Origin: an uncultured Rhizobiaceae group bacterium | Lineage (GTDB): Bacteria > Pseudomonadota > Alphaproteobacteria > Rhizobiales > Rhizobiaceae | Assembly (NCBI GenBank): GCA_937958815.1 | Contig: CALGMR010000003.1 | Coordinates: 1 to 64,000 of the forward strand | Direction of reading: 5' to 3' | Length of the DNA: 64,000 nt | In this document: positions 24,927 to 34,438 of the stretch, piece by piece | How positions within the stretch are numbered: the stretch's first letter is position 1 | How the letters are laid out: each line of letters begins with the position of its first letter | The notes under the pieces: generated by a model | Told to the model about the DNA's origin: nothing | The model's input: the letters and a program-made list of their open reading frames with translations, nothing else | The model's database searches: none | Program-made: the position numbers and the translations under genes

Positions 24927-27200
24927 CTATACCGCAATACCATGTTGGTCGGCATAGTCACTAAGAGTTTCGCGCATCGTGCGCGCGCCAATGGGTTCAT
25001 CCACCGCCGCATTCACCATATGGCTGATCTTCGCCATGTCGATGGAGCGGATCATTTCTTTGATTGGGCCAACGGATGCAGGCGGCATGGAAATCGACCG
25101 ATACCCCAAACCCAAAAGCGCCAAAGCTGATAGACGATCACCCGCCAGTTCACCACACAATTGAAGCGGCGTGTTGTGGCGCTCAGCCGCACGAACGATT
25201 TCGCGCAATGCGCGCAAGAATGGGCGCGACAAGGGCGTATAGCGATTTGCGAGATATGCGTTCGTTCTGTCGCTCGCTGCCATGAACTGGAACAGATCGT
25301 TGGAGCCCACAGATACAAAATCGACCTTCGCCATAAGTTCGTCCAACTGGAACAAAAGCTGTGGCACTTCAATCATGGATCCCAGCAAAATCTCGTTCGG
25401 CAAGGCATGGCCAAAGCGCGCTTGCGCTTCGATCTCATGATCAAGCATCACACGCACCTGATCAATCTCGGTCACAGTCGTGATCATAGGCAGTTTGATC
25501 TTCAACGTATGGCCAATGGCAGCTTTCAACAAAGCACGCAATTGCATGCGCAACAGGCCGGGGCGGTCAATTGACAGGCGGATGGCACGCCAGCCCAAAG
25601 CTGGGTTGTCTTCTTTTGCAGACCGCAGATAAGGCAGCACTTTATCGCCACCAATATCCACCGTGCGGAACGTAACGGGGCGACCATCGGCAGCCTCAAG
25701 AACGCTTTTGTAAAACCGCTCTTGCTCGTTCATGCGGGGCAAACGGCTTGAAATCATAAACTGCAATTCAGTGCGGAACAGTCCGATTCCCACAGCACCT
25801 GTGTGATTCAATTGCGGCAAGTCCATCGTCAGACCCGCATTCAACAAAAGGTTGATATCGACACCGTCAAGTGTGGTTGCGGACTTATCGCGCAAGGCAT
25901 CGAACCGCGCTTCACGTTCAGCACGAAAGGCAATGCGCTCTTCATAATTTGCAGTCAAATCTTCAACAGGCCGCAAATGGGCGCTGCCGTCGTCTCCATC
26001 GACAATAAGCAAGTCACCATTTTCTGCCCGTGCTACAAATCCATGAACTTGCGACACAACCGGAATGCCGAGCGCGCGGGCAACAATAACTACGTGGCTT
26101 GTGGCTGTGGCTTCTTCCAGCACCAGGCCACGAATATGTTCTTGATCATAGTCCAGCAATTCGGCAGCACCCATGGTGCGCGCCACCACAATGAACTTGT
26201 CTTCGTCGGTCAATGGTTGCCCAGAATTGCCAATCAGCTGTTTCATCAATCGACGGGACAAATCGTCAAAATCGTTCATCCGTTCGCGTAAATAAGGGTC
26301 GGTGGAACGCAACAAACGTGTGCGGTTTTCCTGACTGACTTTTTCGGTGGCAGCTTCAGCCGTCAATCCGTCTCGAATGGCAGATTCAATGCGCCGCACC
26401 CAGCCGCGGTCATGGGCAAACATACGATACGTTTCCAAGACATCCACATGATCGCCGACGCCCGCCATGCCTGCATCTTCAACATTGCGCGAGACAAGTT
26501 CATCAACCGATGCGCGCAAAGATGTGACAGCTACCGCCAAACGATGAAGTTCTGTTTCTTCATCATCGCCAAACAGGTTTTCCACGACCACACGGGGTTC
26601 GTGCAAAACAACCGATCCTATGCCAATACCTGGAGAATAGGCACTGCCGTTCAAACTCACAGGCCGCGATTGGTCCAGCTGCGTGCCTTGTTGCGCAAGC
26701 CCTTTTAGATCACCTGAAACCACGAGATCAGAGAGAACCATGGCAGCTGTTTCCAGCGCTTCAACTTCTTCAAGATCAAAGTGTTTTTTCTCTTCCGTTT
26801 GCACAACCAACACGCCCAGTGGTCGGCCAGCACGCTTCATCGGCACACCGAGAAACGATTGATAAATTTCTTCCCCCGTTTCCGGCAGATAAGCAAATGA
26901 CGGGTGTTTTTGGGCTTCTTCAAGATTGAGAGGGCGATTGGCTGCGGCAATCGTTCCCACAAGTCCCTGACCAACCTGCAATTGTGATGTGTGAACCGCT
27001 TCGGCCTTCAAACCGAAAGTGGCAAACAGTTCCAGAATATCATCAGCACGGCGCACATAAACTGAACACACCTGAGCGGCCATTGCCGCAGCAATTTGCT
27101 GCACAATTCTGTCGAGCCGCTCTTGGGGCCCAATAGGTTCCGCCATCGCTTCGCGCAGGTATTTCAGCAGAACCCTCGGTCCGGTAACTTGACCGTCCAT
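24927..27200 (-). CDS. ptsP: phosphoenolpyruvate-protein phosphotransferase of the nitrogen PTS (EI-Ntr)
   Basis: 757 residues. An N-terminal GAF domain (about 20-160, the mark of EI-Ntr rather than sugar EI) is followed by the EI N-domain, the swivelling His domain with ATATSHVVIVARALGIP holding the phosphorylated His, and the PEP-utilising TIM barrel with FRTELQFM, GSNDLFQF and LCGELAGD. It starts the PEP to EI-Ntr to NPr to EIIA-Ntr relay that senses nitrogen and controls metabolism rather than sugar uptake. It lies between lysC and prfA, the standard rhizobial order. Confidence 0.95.
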   Translation of the reverse strand: MDGQVTGPRVLLKYLREAMAEPIGPQERLDRIVQQIAAAMAAQVCSVYVRRADDILELFATFGLKAEAVHTSQLQVGQGLVGTIAAANRPLNLEEAQKHPSFAYLPETGEEIYQSFLGVPMKRAGRPLGVLVVQTEEKKHFDLEEVEALETAAMVLSDLVVSGDLKGLAQQGTQLDQSRPVSLNGSAYSPGIGIGSVVLHEPRVVVENLFGDDEETELHRLAVAVTSLRASVDELVSRNVEDAGMAGVGDHVDVLETYRMFAHDRGWVRRIESAIRDGLTAEAATEKVSQENRTRLLRSTDPYLRERMNDFDDLSRRLMKQLIGNSGQPLTDEDKFIVVARTMGAAELLDYDQEHIRGLVLEEATATSHVVIVARALGIPVVSQVHGFVARAENGDLLIVDGDDGSAHLRPVEDLTANYEERIAFRAEREARFDALRDKSATTLDGVDINLLLNAGLTMDLPQLNHTGAVGIGLFRTELQFMISSRLPRMNEQERFYKSVLEAADGRPVTFRTVDIGGDKVLPYLRSAKEDNPALGWRAIRLSIDRPGLLRMQLRALLKAAIGHTLKIKLPMITTVTEIDQVRVMLDHEIEAQARFGHALPNEILLGSMIEVPQLLFQLDELMAKVDFVSVGSNDLFQFMAASDRTNAYLANRYTPLSRPFLRALREIVRAAERHNTPLQLCGELAGDRLSALALLGLGYRSISMPPASVGPIKEMIRSIDMAKISHMVNAAVDEPIGARTMRETLSDYADQHGIAV

Positions 27201-27280
27201 TGTGAGCTCCTTGAGTTATTCTTTAGCAATCAACTATCACAGAATGCTTAGCAAGCCTCATGCCAGTTGGCCAAACGCAA

Positions 27281-28573
27281 CTATTCCTTATCAAGACCAT
27301 AAACGGAATGCAGAGTACGTACAGCAAGTTCAGCATAATCTTGATCAATCAAAATAGAAATTTTGATTTCAGAAGTGGTTATTGCCCGAATATTAATCCC
27401 TTTTTCAGCCAATGCCTTAAAAGCAGTCGATGCAACACCGGCATGGCTGCGCATGCCAATTCCCACAACTGACACTTTCACCATGCCGGGATCGCTTTGC
27501 ACCACTTCGTAACCGATGGAGTCCTTGGAAGTTTCCAGTGTTGAAACAGCCTTGTCCAAATCGCTGGAGGGCACAGTGAATGTCATATCGGTAACCGAAC
27601 CGTCTTCAGACACATTTTGGACAATCATATCCACGTTCACATGCGCATCAGCAAGGGGGCCAAATACTGCGGCCGCAATCCCCGGTTTGTCAGAAACACG
27701 ACGCAAGGAAATTTGCGCTTCATCTTTGGCATAAGCAATGCCTGTAACTGTTTGCTGTTCCACGATCTCATCCTCGTCACAAATCAGCGTGCCGGGCGGG
27801 TTTGCACCGTCGCTGGAATCAATTGAATCCGGGTCGTCAAAACTGGAACGCACAAATGTTCGCACACCGTGCACCATCGCCAATTCCACAGAACGAACCT
27901 GCAAAACTTTTGCGCCCAGAGACGCCATTTCAAGCATTTCTTCGAATGTTATTTTATCAAGACGTTGCGCTTTCGACGCCCCAGGTGTCTTGCCCCAAAG
28001 CCTTGGGTCCGTTGTGTAAACACCGTCGACATCCGTATAGATATCGCATCGGTCAGCCTTCACACCAGCCGCGATAGCTACAGCACTTGTGTCAGACCCG
28101 CCACGGCCCAAAGTGGAAATGCGGTTGTCAGGGCTTATGCCTTGAAATCCGGCAATGACGGCAACCTGTCCTTTACCCATACGCTCGATGATGTCTGACC
28201 CATCAATGTCTTCAATGCGTGCGGCACCATGAACAGCATTTGTTTTGAGTGGGATTTGCCACCCAAGCCATGATCGCGCATCAACACCCATGGATTGCAG
28301 CGCAATTGCCAACAAACCACTGGTCACTTGTTCGCCTGAGGCAACAATCGAGTCATATTCGCGAGCATCATAAATTTGAGCGTTTGATCCTGCCACTTTC
28401 GGCATATCATTGACCCAGCCCACAAGCTCATTTGTTTTGCCAGACATGGCAGAAACAACGACGGCAACCTCGTGCCCAGCGTCGTGCTCGCGCTTCACAT
28501 GGCGCGCCACATTGTAGATACGCTCCAAATCGGCCACCGACGTGCCACCAAATTTCATCACCAAGCGGGCCAT
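27281..28573 (-). CDS. lysC: aspartate kinase
   Basis: 430 residues from the ATG at 28573, giving MARLVMKFGGTSVADLERI; a TTG ten codons upstream is possible. The kinase domain carries the KFGGTSV signature, SGEQVTSGLLAIALQ, and GRGGSDTSAVAIA. Two ACT domains at the C-terminus (about 275-425) should bind lysine and/or threonine for feedback control. It phosphorylates aspartate, the first step toward lysine, threonine, methionine and diaminopimelate. A 7-bp GC-rich hairpin (28606-28625) lies in the leader. Confidence 0.96.
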   Translation of the reverse strand: MARLVMKFGGTSVADLERIYNVARHVKREHDAGHEVAVVVSAMSGKTNELVGWVNDMPKVAGSNAQIYDAREYDSIVASGEQVTSGLLAIALQSMGVDARSWLGWQIPLKTNAVHGAARIEDIDGSDIIERMGKGQVAVIAGFQGISPDNRISTLGRGGSDTSAVAIAAGVKADRCDIYTDVDGVYTTDPRLWGKTPGASKAQRLDKITFEEMLEMASLGAKVLQVRSVELAMVHGVRTFVRSSFDDPDSIDSSDGANPPGTLICDEDEIVEQQTVTGIAYAKDEAQISLRRVSDKPGIAAAVFGPLADAHVNVDMIVQNVSEDGSVTDMTFTVPSSDLDKAVSTLETSKDSIGYEVVQSDPGMVKVSVVGIGMRSHAGVASTAFKALAEKGINIRAITTSEIKISILIDQDYAELAVRTLHSVYGLDKE

Positions 28574-28605
28574 GAACAATTTGCCTGTTTCTGCTGAAAA
28601 CAACT

Positions 28606-28625
28606 GCGCCCCAAAAAAGGGGCGC
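28606..28625 (-). repeat. GC-rich hairpin in the lysC leader
   Basis: Perfect 7-bp arms GCGCCCC and GGGGCGC around a six-base homopolymer loop (T on the minus strand), 33 nt before the lysC ATG. Followed on the minus strand by AGTTGTTTTC and on the plus strand by TTATTT. It could be an attenuator-like terminator before lysC; it is far too small to be a lysine riboswitch. Confidence 0.5.
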
Positions 28626-28793
28626 TTATTTCAGGCGTGTTTAAACCAAGCTTTCAAGCGGGGCAAGGCGCGGCACCAATTGAGTTTTTGACGATGCTAC
28701 CAATTGATAACCATGACCTTCGATTCATCAGCTGCAGTTAACGAATACTAACACTCACCACATAAACTTGGGGTTAGTTTACGGAGAATTGTC

Positions 28794-29708
28794 ATGAGAA
28801 TGATCGCATCTATTGCTCTTTTGATTTTAGCCTCGTCCAGCGTTGGCGTCGGCGTAAGCACCAATGTGTCCAAATCTGACGACAATCAAAAGAAGTCTGA
28901 TCTCAGAAGTCCTTTCGCATCTGTTATCGCAGATATGGATGGTGACGGGATAAATGAGTTGGTAAAAATTCACCCTGTCAAAACCAAAGGCGTTGATCGC
29001 CTGTCCATACATGACCCTGTTTCTGACAAAAAAACCAATCGAATTGAAATGGATATGGCAGAACATTGGGGTCCGGGCTCTTTTCCAACATCAATCGCTG
29101 GTGGCAACATTGATGCCGATTCAAATATCGAAATCGCGGTCACACGCAAATCTAGCGTAAACATGCGAACCGCTCTGTTTGACTATGAAACGCTGAACGT
29201 AGGGCAGCGCAACGCTGTTGGCGCAATGAAATTGGTTCAGGAATTTGGCAAAGATTGGGGAAGAAAATATTTTGCGCAGCAAGCCGCCTTCGGTGACCTT
29301 AATGGCGACGGTCGAGACGAGTTGATCATTTCCACCAACGCGCCAGATCGTTTACACAACGCAGATCCGAATCCGAATAAGCCTGGACCGGTTATGATTT
29401 ACGCAAGGATTGGAGCGAGCAAGCGGTTCCAACCAGTCTACCACGTAGATGGTCACTTTAAGGGGTTTAAAGTCGCAAACATCTTGGTTCGAGATATGAA
29501 CGACGATGGCAAAATGGATATTCTGGTTACTGAAAAGCCCAAACAGGGGCAAAAACAACCTCGCTATAAAATCTTTTCCACACAGCAGAAAATTGCCCAC
29601 ACCACCGTCTCAGCCATGAAGCTGGTTTCTCAAGGACGCAAGACTTTTGAAAACAGTTTCTTCGTCAAAAAAGACGAATCCAGAATTGTCGCTGCAGAGA
29701 TTAACTGA
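28794..29708 (+). CDS. exported FG-GAP/VCBS-like repeat protein
   Basis: 304 residues with a signal peptide (about 1-22, ending SVGVGVS). At least four calcium-loop blades of the FG-GAP type follow: DMDGDGINELV, DADSNIEIAV, DLNGDGRDELI and DMNDDGKMDIL, each DxDxDG-like and followed by a hydrophobic strand. It is probably a small secreted beta-propeller that binds calcium. The ATG has GGAG eight bases upstream. It is a single gene converging on the M24 gene. No function is known; such proteins often act in adhesion or surface binding. Confidence 0.75.
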   Translation: MRMIASIALLILASSSVGVGVSTNVSKSDDNQKKSDLRSPFASVIADMDGDGINELVKIHPVKTKGVDRLSIHDPVSDKKTNRIEMDMAEHWGPGSFPTSIAGGNIDADSNIEIAVTRKSSVNMRTALFDYETLNVGQRNAVGAMKLVQEFGKDWGRKYFAQQAAFGDLNGDGRDELIISTNAPDRLHNADPNPNKPGPVMIYARIGASKRFQPVYHVDGHFKGFKVANILVRDMNDDGKMDILVTEKPKQGQKQPRYKIFSTQQKIAHTTVSAMKLVSQGRKTFENSFFVKKDESRIVAAEIN

Positions 29709-29716
29709 GCAAGCTG

Positions 29717-30844
29717 CTAAATAAGTTCCATTTCGCGTGGTGCACGACGGCTCAAAAGTTGCGGCGCGCCATCGCGAATGACGATATTTTCCTCGTGCAC
29801 CAACATGCCACCGCCAGCAATCTCAATAGATGGCTCAAGTGTCATCGTGGCACCTTCCTTCATGTGTGTATGATCCCAGTAAATAAGCGATGGCGTTTCA
29901 GTGAGTTGAGTGCCAAGGCCGTGACCACAGCGCCCCACATTGCCCCCAGCCTCACCAAGCACCGAATTCATAGCCTTCGCTATTTCTGCGCATGTTGCTC
30001 CTGGTCGTGCGGCTTGAAGGCCAGCTTCTGTTGCCAGCCACAGTTTTTCATGCGCCTTCGCAACATCATCGCTGATTGAGCCAATCCCAAAGTTGCGATC
30101 AAAGTCGCAGAAATAGCCTTGGAGGGTCGCGCCCGTATCAAGCATGAACACGTCGCCGCTTTCCAATGGGGATTCATCGGGCGGAGAGATCACATCATGA
30201 TATCCACCAGCCCCTGCGCCTCCCACCAAATAGGGCACGTCTTCTGCCCCTTGTTTCAACAACTCAATTTTGAACGCCTTAAATGCAGCTTCCAAAGTCT
30301 GACCTTCGTGAAACAGGTTTTTTGCTTCGGCAAAAGCATCAGATGCAATGCCACAAATTTTTTGCTGAATTTCAATCTCCGCTTCAGATTTCACAAATCG
30401 AACAGCGTCAATAATCGGTGTCGCGTCGCAAAACTCGACACCGCGCAAACGTGACTGCAAGTCTATAAGATCAAGGTGCGCCATTCGTACGATGCTTTCG
30501 CGCCCCATGGGCATACCAACCTTGGAATAGGCTGCCAATGAAGACGCGACCAAAGAAATTCCATCATCATTTTCATGGGGCGATGCCCAAGTGCGGATGT
30601 CTTCAACCCAAGTCGTCTTCATCAGCGGCGCGCCAATTTCAGGAACAATCGCGATGGGTTTCCCATGGGCCGGAACGATACAAAACCACGGTCGCGTCGG
30701 GCTCTGCCAAAACAAAGTTCGAAAGCCCGTGTAATAGCGCAGGTCAGCTTCTGTAGTGAGAAAGAGAGCATCAATTCCCAATTGCAGCATCATAGATTGA
30801 GCAAGTGCCGTGCGGTTTTCAAACTCACTGACTGCGAAATCCAT
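29717..30844 (-). CDS. M24 family metallohydrolase (Xaa-Pro peptidase/ectoine hydrolase type)
   Basis: 375 residues from the ATG at 30844. A creatinase-like N-domain (YYTGFRTLFWQSPTRPW) precedes the pita-bread catalytic domain. All five dinuclear metal ligands appear present: the two Asp in DTGATLQGYFCDFDRN, His in GRCGHGLGTQLTE, and Glu in TLEPS and HEEN. Members include aminopeptidase P, creatinase and ectoine hydrolase (DoeA/EutD). Its ATG overlaps the stop of the upstream PLP-lyase gene (TGATG), so translation is coupled. That pairing recalls the EutB-EutD step of ectoine use, but the other ectoine genes are absent, so the substrate stays open. Confidence 0.85.
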   Translation of the reverse strand: MDFAVSEFENRTALAQSMMLQLGIDALFLTTEADLRYYTGFRTLFWQSPTRPWFCIVPAHGKPIAIVPEIGAPLMKTTWVEDIRTWASPHENDDGISLVASSLAAYSKVGMPMGRESIVRMAHLDLIDLQSRLRGVEFCDATPIIDAVRFVKSEAEIEIQQKICGIASDAFAEAKNLFHEGQTLEAAFKAFKIELLKQGAEDVPYLVGGAGAGGYHDVISPPDESPLESGDVFMLDTGATLQGYFCDFDRNFGIGSISDDVAKAHEKLWLATEAGLQAARPGATCAEIAKAMNSVLGEAGGNVGRCGHGLGTQLTETPSLIYWDHTHMKEGATMTLEPSIEIAGGGMLVHEENIVIRDGAPQLLSRRAPREMELI

Positions 30845-31923
30845 CACAGTGCGCCTTCTGAAATGTAGCACAGGACCTCGGATCGATTGTCCAAACCCAG
30901 ATCACCAAGCCTTTCCAAATGATGCAATGCTGCCACACCCGCAGCGCTAGAGGGAGAACTGCTCACCCCATTGGATGCGAGAAGCTTTACAGTGTTATCA
31001 ACCAATTCGTCATCAAGTGTGATGAAATGATCCGCTTCCTTTGCCAAATATTTCAAGGCAAGGTGCGATGGTGTTTTGCAATCCAAACGTCCCATAGAAC
31101 TGTCCGGTCCTTTTGTATCGACGCATTTTCCTGCGCGAACACTTTCCATAAGTGCTGGCGCAGCTTCTGGCTCCACGACGACAATCTTCACATCCTGTCC
31201 CCAACGCACACGCGCACCTGCAGCACAGGCCGCGGCCAACCCACCAACTCCAGCTTGCAAAAACACATGGCTTGGGGACCGAGGAATTTCATCCGCAACT
31301 TCATGGGCCATAATAAGATACCCTTCCATCACATCACGAGCAGGGTCGCTATATCCCGTCCATGAACCATCAGACAAAAGGTTCCAGCCATTTTTCTTGG
31401 CCAGCTCTTTTGAGGTTTCCATACTTTCTTCGTAGTTTGCGCCAGCCCGAATGACTTCGGCATTTTTACCGCGCAACATCACTGCAAATTCTTCTGGCAC
31501 AGTGTCGGCAAGCAGCACCACAGCTTTTGCTCCAAACAAAGCCGCTCCAGCCGCAACTGAAAGACCATGATTTCCTGCACTGGCGCAAACGTATGTTTCA
31601 CCGTTAAGCGCCGTTTTCATGGCATCGAGATCGTTCAAGCCCACTTTCTTTGCGGCCTGTTTGGCAATCGCGTGAACAGCACCCAAAGCTTTGAAACTTC
31701 CCAAACCCATGCGGCTTTCTTCCAACTTCAACCAGAGTTTCCCCACACCGAAGTGGGAACACAAAGTCTCGAAATTGCGCAGCGGTGTTGCATGATTGAC
31801 GGGACAGGTCGAATACAATGCGGCTGCAGCGGTTACATCAGTTTCGATCACGCCTTCGGCCATGCCCTTTTCATCTGGCAGTCCAATTCCGCGCAATGGG
31901 TTTGCCAATATCTCAAAACTCAT
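30844..31923 (-). CDS. PLP-dependent ammonia-lyase (diaminopropionate ammonia-lyase-like)
   Basis: 359 residues of fold-type II PLP enzyme. The Schiff-base lysine is in LGSFKALGA, an arrangement typical of diaminopropionate ammonia-lyase, and the substrate loop is SAGNHGLSVAAGAALFG. The glycine loop QAGVGGLAAACAAG holds the phosphate. Diaminopropionate ammonia-lyase makes pyruvate and ammonia; threonine dehydratase-like EutB of ectoine degradation is the main alternative. It is somewhat shorter than the 400 residues usual for the former. It is coupled to the M24 gene by a 1-bp overlap, so the M24 enzyme may release its amino-acid substrate. Confidence 0.78.
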   Translation of the reverse strand: MSFEILANPLRGIGLPDEKGMAEGVIETDVTAAAALYSTCPVNHATPLRNFETLCSHFGVGKLWLKLEESRMGLGSFKALGAVHAIAKQAAKKVGLNDLDAMKTALNGETYVCASAGNHGLSVAAGAALFGAKAVVLLADTVPEEFAVMLRGKNAEVIRAGANYEESMETSKELAKKNGWNLLSDGSWTGYSDPARDVMEGYLIMAHEVADEIPRSPSHVFLQAGVGGLAAACAAGARVRWGQDVKIVVVEPEAAPALMESVRAGKCVDTKGPDSSMGRLDCKTPSHLALKYLAKEADHFITLDDELVDNTVKLLASNGVSSSPSSAAGVAALHHLERLGDLGLDNRSEVLCYISEGAL

Positions 31924-32051
31924 TGATCAGGACTTTCAATTTCTTCATCATCATTGTGCACCAATAGCAGGTCACGATTTGCCGCACATATAAACTATTG
32001 CCTTTTTTGCCTCAAAAACCGACATAAATAGAAACGAGTGAGGAAAGTTCT

Positions 32052-32819
32052 ATGTCATCCAAAGCAGCCAGAGTGCCGATTGCTGAAAACAGCACGATCG
32101 ATCAGGCTGAGATCGACCATTTCGCATCCCTGGCGCAAGAATGGTGGAACCCGACGGGCAAGTTTAAACCTCTTCACAAGTTCAACCCCACACGCTTGAA
32201 TTATATTCGCGAAAAATTATGCGAACACTTTGATCGAGACCCAAAATCTCCCCAGGCCCTGAAAGGCCTGCGCATTCTAGATATTGGGTGCGGTGGCGGT
32301 TTGCTGAGTGAACCAATGGCGCGCATGGGTGCATCGGTTGTCGGTGCAGATGCATCTACCACCAACATTGAAGTCGCTAAAATCCACGCCGAACAATCGG
32401 GCGTGGAAGTTGATTATCGGGCCACCACGGCGGAAGATTTAGCCAGCGCTAGCGAAAAATTTGACGTTGTCTTGAATATGGAAGTTGTGGAGCACGTGGC
32501 AGACGTTAATCTGTTCATGAGCGAATGCGCGACCATGGTGAAACCCGGCGGCTTGATGCTTGTGGCCACAATCAACCGCACTTGGAAAGCAAATGCACTT
32601 GCCATTTTCATGGCCGAACAAGTGTTGCGCTGGCTTCCAAAAGGCACGCACCAATATGAAAAGCTGGTGAAGCCTGAGGAACTTGAAGCTCCTATGCAAG
32701 CCGCAGGTCTGGAAACAATTGAAACAACGGGGGTGTTTTACAACCCTGTTGCCGACACGTGGAATTTATCAAAAGACACTGATGTCAATTACATGCTGCT
32801 GGCTCATCGGCCTGCCTAA
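32052..32819 (+). CDS. ubiG: ubiquinone biosynthesis O-methyltransferase
   Basis: 255 residues with the UbiG signature: [20 protein letters not shown] near the N-terminus, SAM motif I as [19 protein letters not shown] motif in [10 protein letters not shown], and [14 protein letters not shown] late. It performs both O-methylations in ubiquinone synthesis, at the membrane interface. It is transcribed alone on the plus strand, diverging from the PLP-lyase gene and converging on the DUF1178 gene. Confidence 0.95.
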   Translation: MSSKAARVPIAENSTIDQAEIDHFASLAQEWWNPTGKFKPLHKFNPTRLNYIREKLCEHFDRDPKSPQALKGLRILDIGCGGGLLSEPMARMGASVVGADASTTNIEVAKIHAEQSGVEVDYRATTAEDLASASEKFDVVLNMEVVEHVADVNLFMSECATMVKPGGLMLVATINRTWKANALAIFMAEQVLRWLPKGTHQYEKLVKPEELEAPMQAAGLETIETTGVFYNPVADTWNLSKDTDVNYMLLAHRPA

Positions 32820-32837
32820 GCACAGAATAACTGCAGT

Positions 32838-33266
32838 TTAATTGGCATCTTCGGGCACAGGAGGAAGCGGGACAATCTCCACCCCTTCATCCAACAGGCT
32901 TTCCACATCGTCACGAGACGCTTCGCCGTAAATAGCGCGCGCTTCCGTTTCACCATAGTGGATTTTGCGAGCTTCTTCCGGGAATTTTTGGCCAACGTCT
33001 TCAGAATTCGCAATGACCTTATCTCGCAATTGCTTCATTTCGGCCATCACAGCACGTTGCGCCTCATTGACGGACGTGACAGCCATGCTCTCTTTCTGCC
33101 GTGATGTGGAAACAGAAGGAGCCATAAGCGACTTGTCCACCTTTGGAGAATTGCATTGTGGGCACGTGACCAGCCCACGCTTCTTCTGCGTTTCATAATC
33201 TTGCGATGAAGAAAACCAACCATCAAAACCGTGGTCCTTATCACAGACCAATGAGAATTTTATCAC
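32838..33266 (-). CDS. DUF1178 family protein
   Basis: 142 residues. The conserved N-terminus IKFSLVCDKDHGFDGWF is followed by CPQCNSPKVDKSLMAP, so C8 and the CxxC pair could form a zinc ribbon. The second half is helical and charged, with an acidic tail. The function is unknown; it is widespread in alphaproteobacteria. The start is GTG at 33266, overlapping the TGA of the upstream Nit-family gene by 4 bp (GTGA), so the two are translationally coupled, a conserved arrangement. Confidence 0.85.
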   Translation of the reverse strand: MIKFSLVCDKDHGFDGWFSSSQDYETQKKRGLVTCPQCNSPKVDKSLMAPSVSTSRQKESMAVTSVNEAQRAVMAEMKQLRDKVIANSEDVGQKFPEEARKIHYGETEARAIYGEASRDDVESLLDEGVEIVPLPPVPEDAN

Positions 33267-34117
33267 GCAGCGCGCTCCGCAGCATCTTTTACTTGATCAA
33301 GAACAAACGGTCTGTTGTTTACAAGGTTTGGAATTTTTGCTCTTGCGGCGGCTACCTGCTCAGTATCAATTTCGGCAAGGGCAACACCTGTCGATTCACC
33401 CGTTACTTCCGCAACAACTTCGCCCCATGGATTCACGATCAACGAATGACCATACGTGGAGCGGCCGTCTTCCAGGTCGCCACCTTGAGCCGCTGCAATC
33501 ATATAGGCGCCCGTTTCAATCGCCCGGCTTCGCAATAAAGTGTGCCAGTGGGCTTGTCCCGTCTGACGTGTGAAACAAGAAGGGCCAGTCAGCACTTCAA
33601 CTCCGTGGCGCGCATAGGCGGTATGCAATTCAGGAAAGCGGCAGTCATAACAAATGGCGAGGCCCATTTTTGCGCCCGCAACATCAAGCATCACGCCTTT
33701 TTCGCCAGGTCGATACACCGCAGATTCTCGCCAGCTTTCGCCATTGTCCAAATCCACATCAAACATATGAATTTTGTCATAGCGCGCACGACACTGCCCA
33801 TCTGGCCCGAAAACAAAGGCGCGATTGGCCGCCTTTTTTTCACCCACCAAAATGGGTGTAGACCCGACATGCAATGTGACGCCCAGTTCTTTCGCCAAAC
33901 TGGCGCCTGCACGAACCACAAGATCGTTCTCTTCATCGCGTACAGATTGAAAAAAAGCGCCGCGCTCTTGTTGCACAAGCCCTGTCATCTCGGGTGTTTG
34001 AATATAGGTCGCGCCTTGCTGCTGAGCCTCACGCACCAAAACATCCATTGCATCAATATTCTTTGACACGTCGGTGCCAGAACTCATTTGAACAACTGCT
34101 GCAACGAATTTAGACAT
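33263..34117 (-). CDS. carbon-nitrogen hydrolase, Nit1 type (deaminated glutathione amidase-like)
   Basis: 284 residues of nitrilase-superfamily fold. The catalytic Glu-Lys-Cys set is visible: Glu in IQTPEMTGL, Lys in YDKIHMFDVD, and Cys in GLAICYDCRFPEL. The family branch fits Nit1/NitFhit amidases, which hydrolyse deaminated glutathione as metabolite repair. It sits between the glutaredoxin gene (10 bp upstream) and DUF1178 (4 bp overlap), so a link with glutathione metabolism is natural. True nitrilase activity is unlikely for this branch. Confidence 0.85.
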   Translation of the reverse strand: MSKFVAAVVQMSSGTDVSKNIDAMDVLVREAQQQGATYIQTPEMTGLVQQERGAFFQSVRDEENDLVVRAGASLAKELGVTLHVGSTPILVGEKKAANRAFVFGPDGQCRARYDKIHMFDVDLDNGESWRESAVYRPGEKGVMLDVAGAKMGLAICYDCRFPELHTAYARHGVEVLTGPSCFTRQTGQAHWHTLLRSRAIETGAYMIAAAQGGDLEDGRSTYGHSLIVNPWGEVVAEVTGESTGVALAEIDTEQVAAARAKIPNLVNNRPFVLDQVKDAAERAA

Positions 34118-34127
34118 GGTGTCGCCT

Positions 34128-34385
34128 TTAGCTTTTTAACATTGCGTCCAGATTGCCACCGCGTTCCATAGCCATCAAATCATCACAACCACCAACGTGA
34201 ACGTCGCCAATAAAAATCTGAGGGAAAGTAGACCCGCCATTTGACTTCTTGATCATTTCAGCCCGCAAAGCAGGATCAAAAGTGGCATCGTGCTCAGTAT
34301 AGCTTGCGCCCTTTTTATTAAGCAGGCTTTTTGCTGCTGAGCAAAATCCACACATTTTGCGCGTATAAATTGTAACCTTGGCCAT
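34128..34385 (-). CDS. grxC: glutaredoxin (GrxC type)
   Basis: 85 residues from the ATG at 34385; longer in-frame extensions run into the ComF gene and lack homology. Thioredoxin fold with active site C12-G-F-C15 in KMCGFCSAAK, then STFPQIFIGDVHVGGCDDL, containing the cis-Pro and glutathione-binding residues. The dithiol site differs from the usual CPYC by Gly and Phe. It reduces disulfides or glutathione mixed disulfides. It lies in a comF-grxC-Nit-DUF1178 operon. Confidence 0.92.
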   Translation of the reverse strand: MAKVTIYTRKMCGFCSAAKSLLNKKGASYTEHDATFDPALRAEMIKKSNGGSTFPQIFIGDVHVGGCDDLMAMERGGNLDAMLKS

Positions 34386-34438
34386 GCACCAGTTCCTTAA
34401 TTGTTCAGACAATGCGTCGTGAAAGCTAGATATAGGTA

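Noticed and set aside
28604-28793. Lysine riboswitch before lysC
   Set aside because: The gap is 190 bp shared with a divergent gene and contains only one 20-base hairpin, not the multi-helix lysine aptamer.
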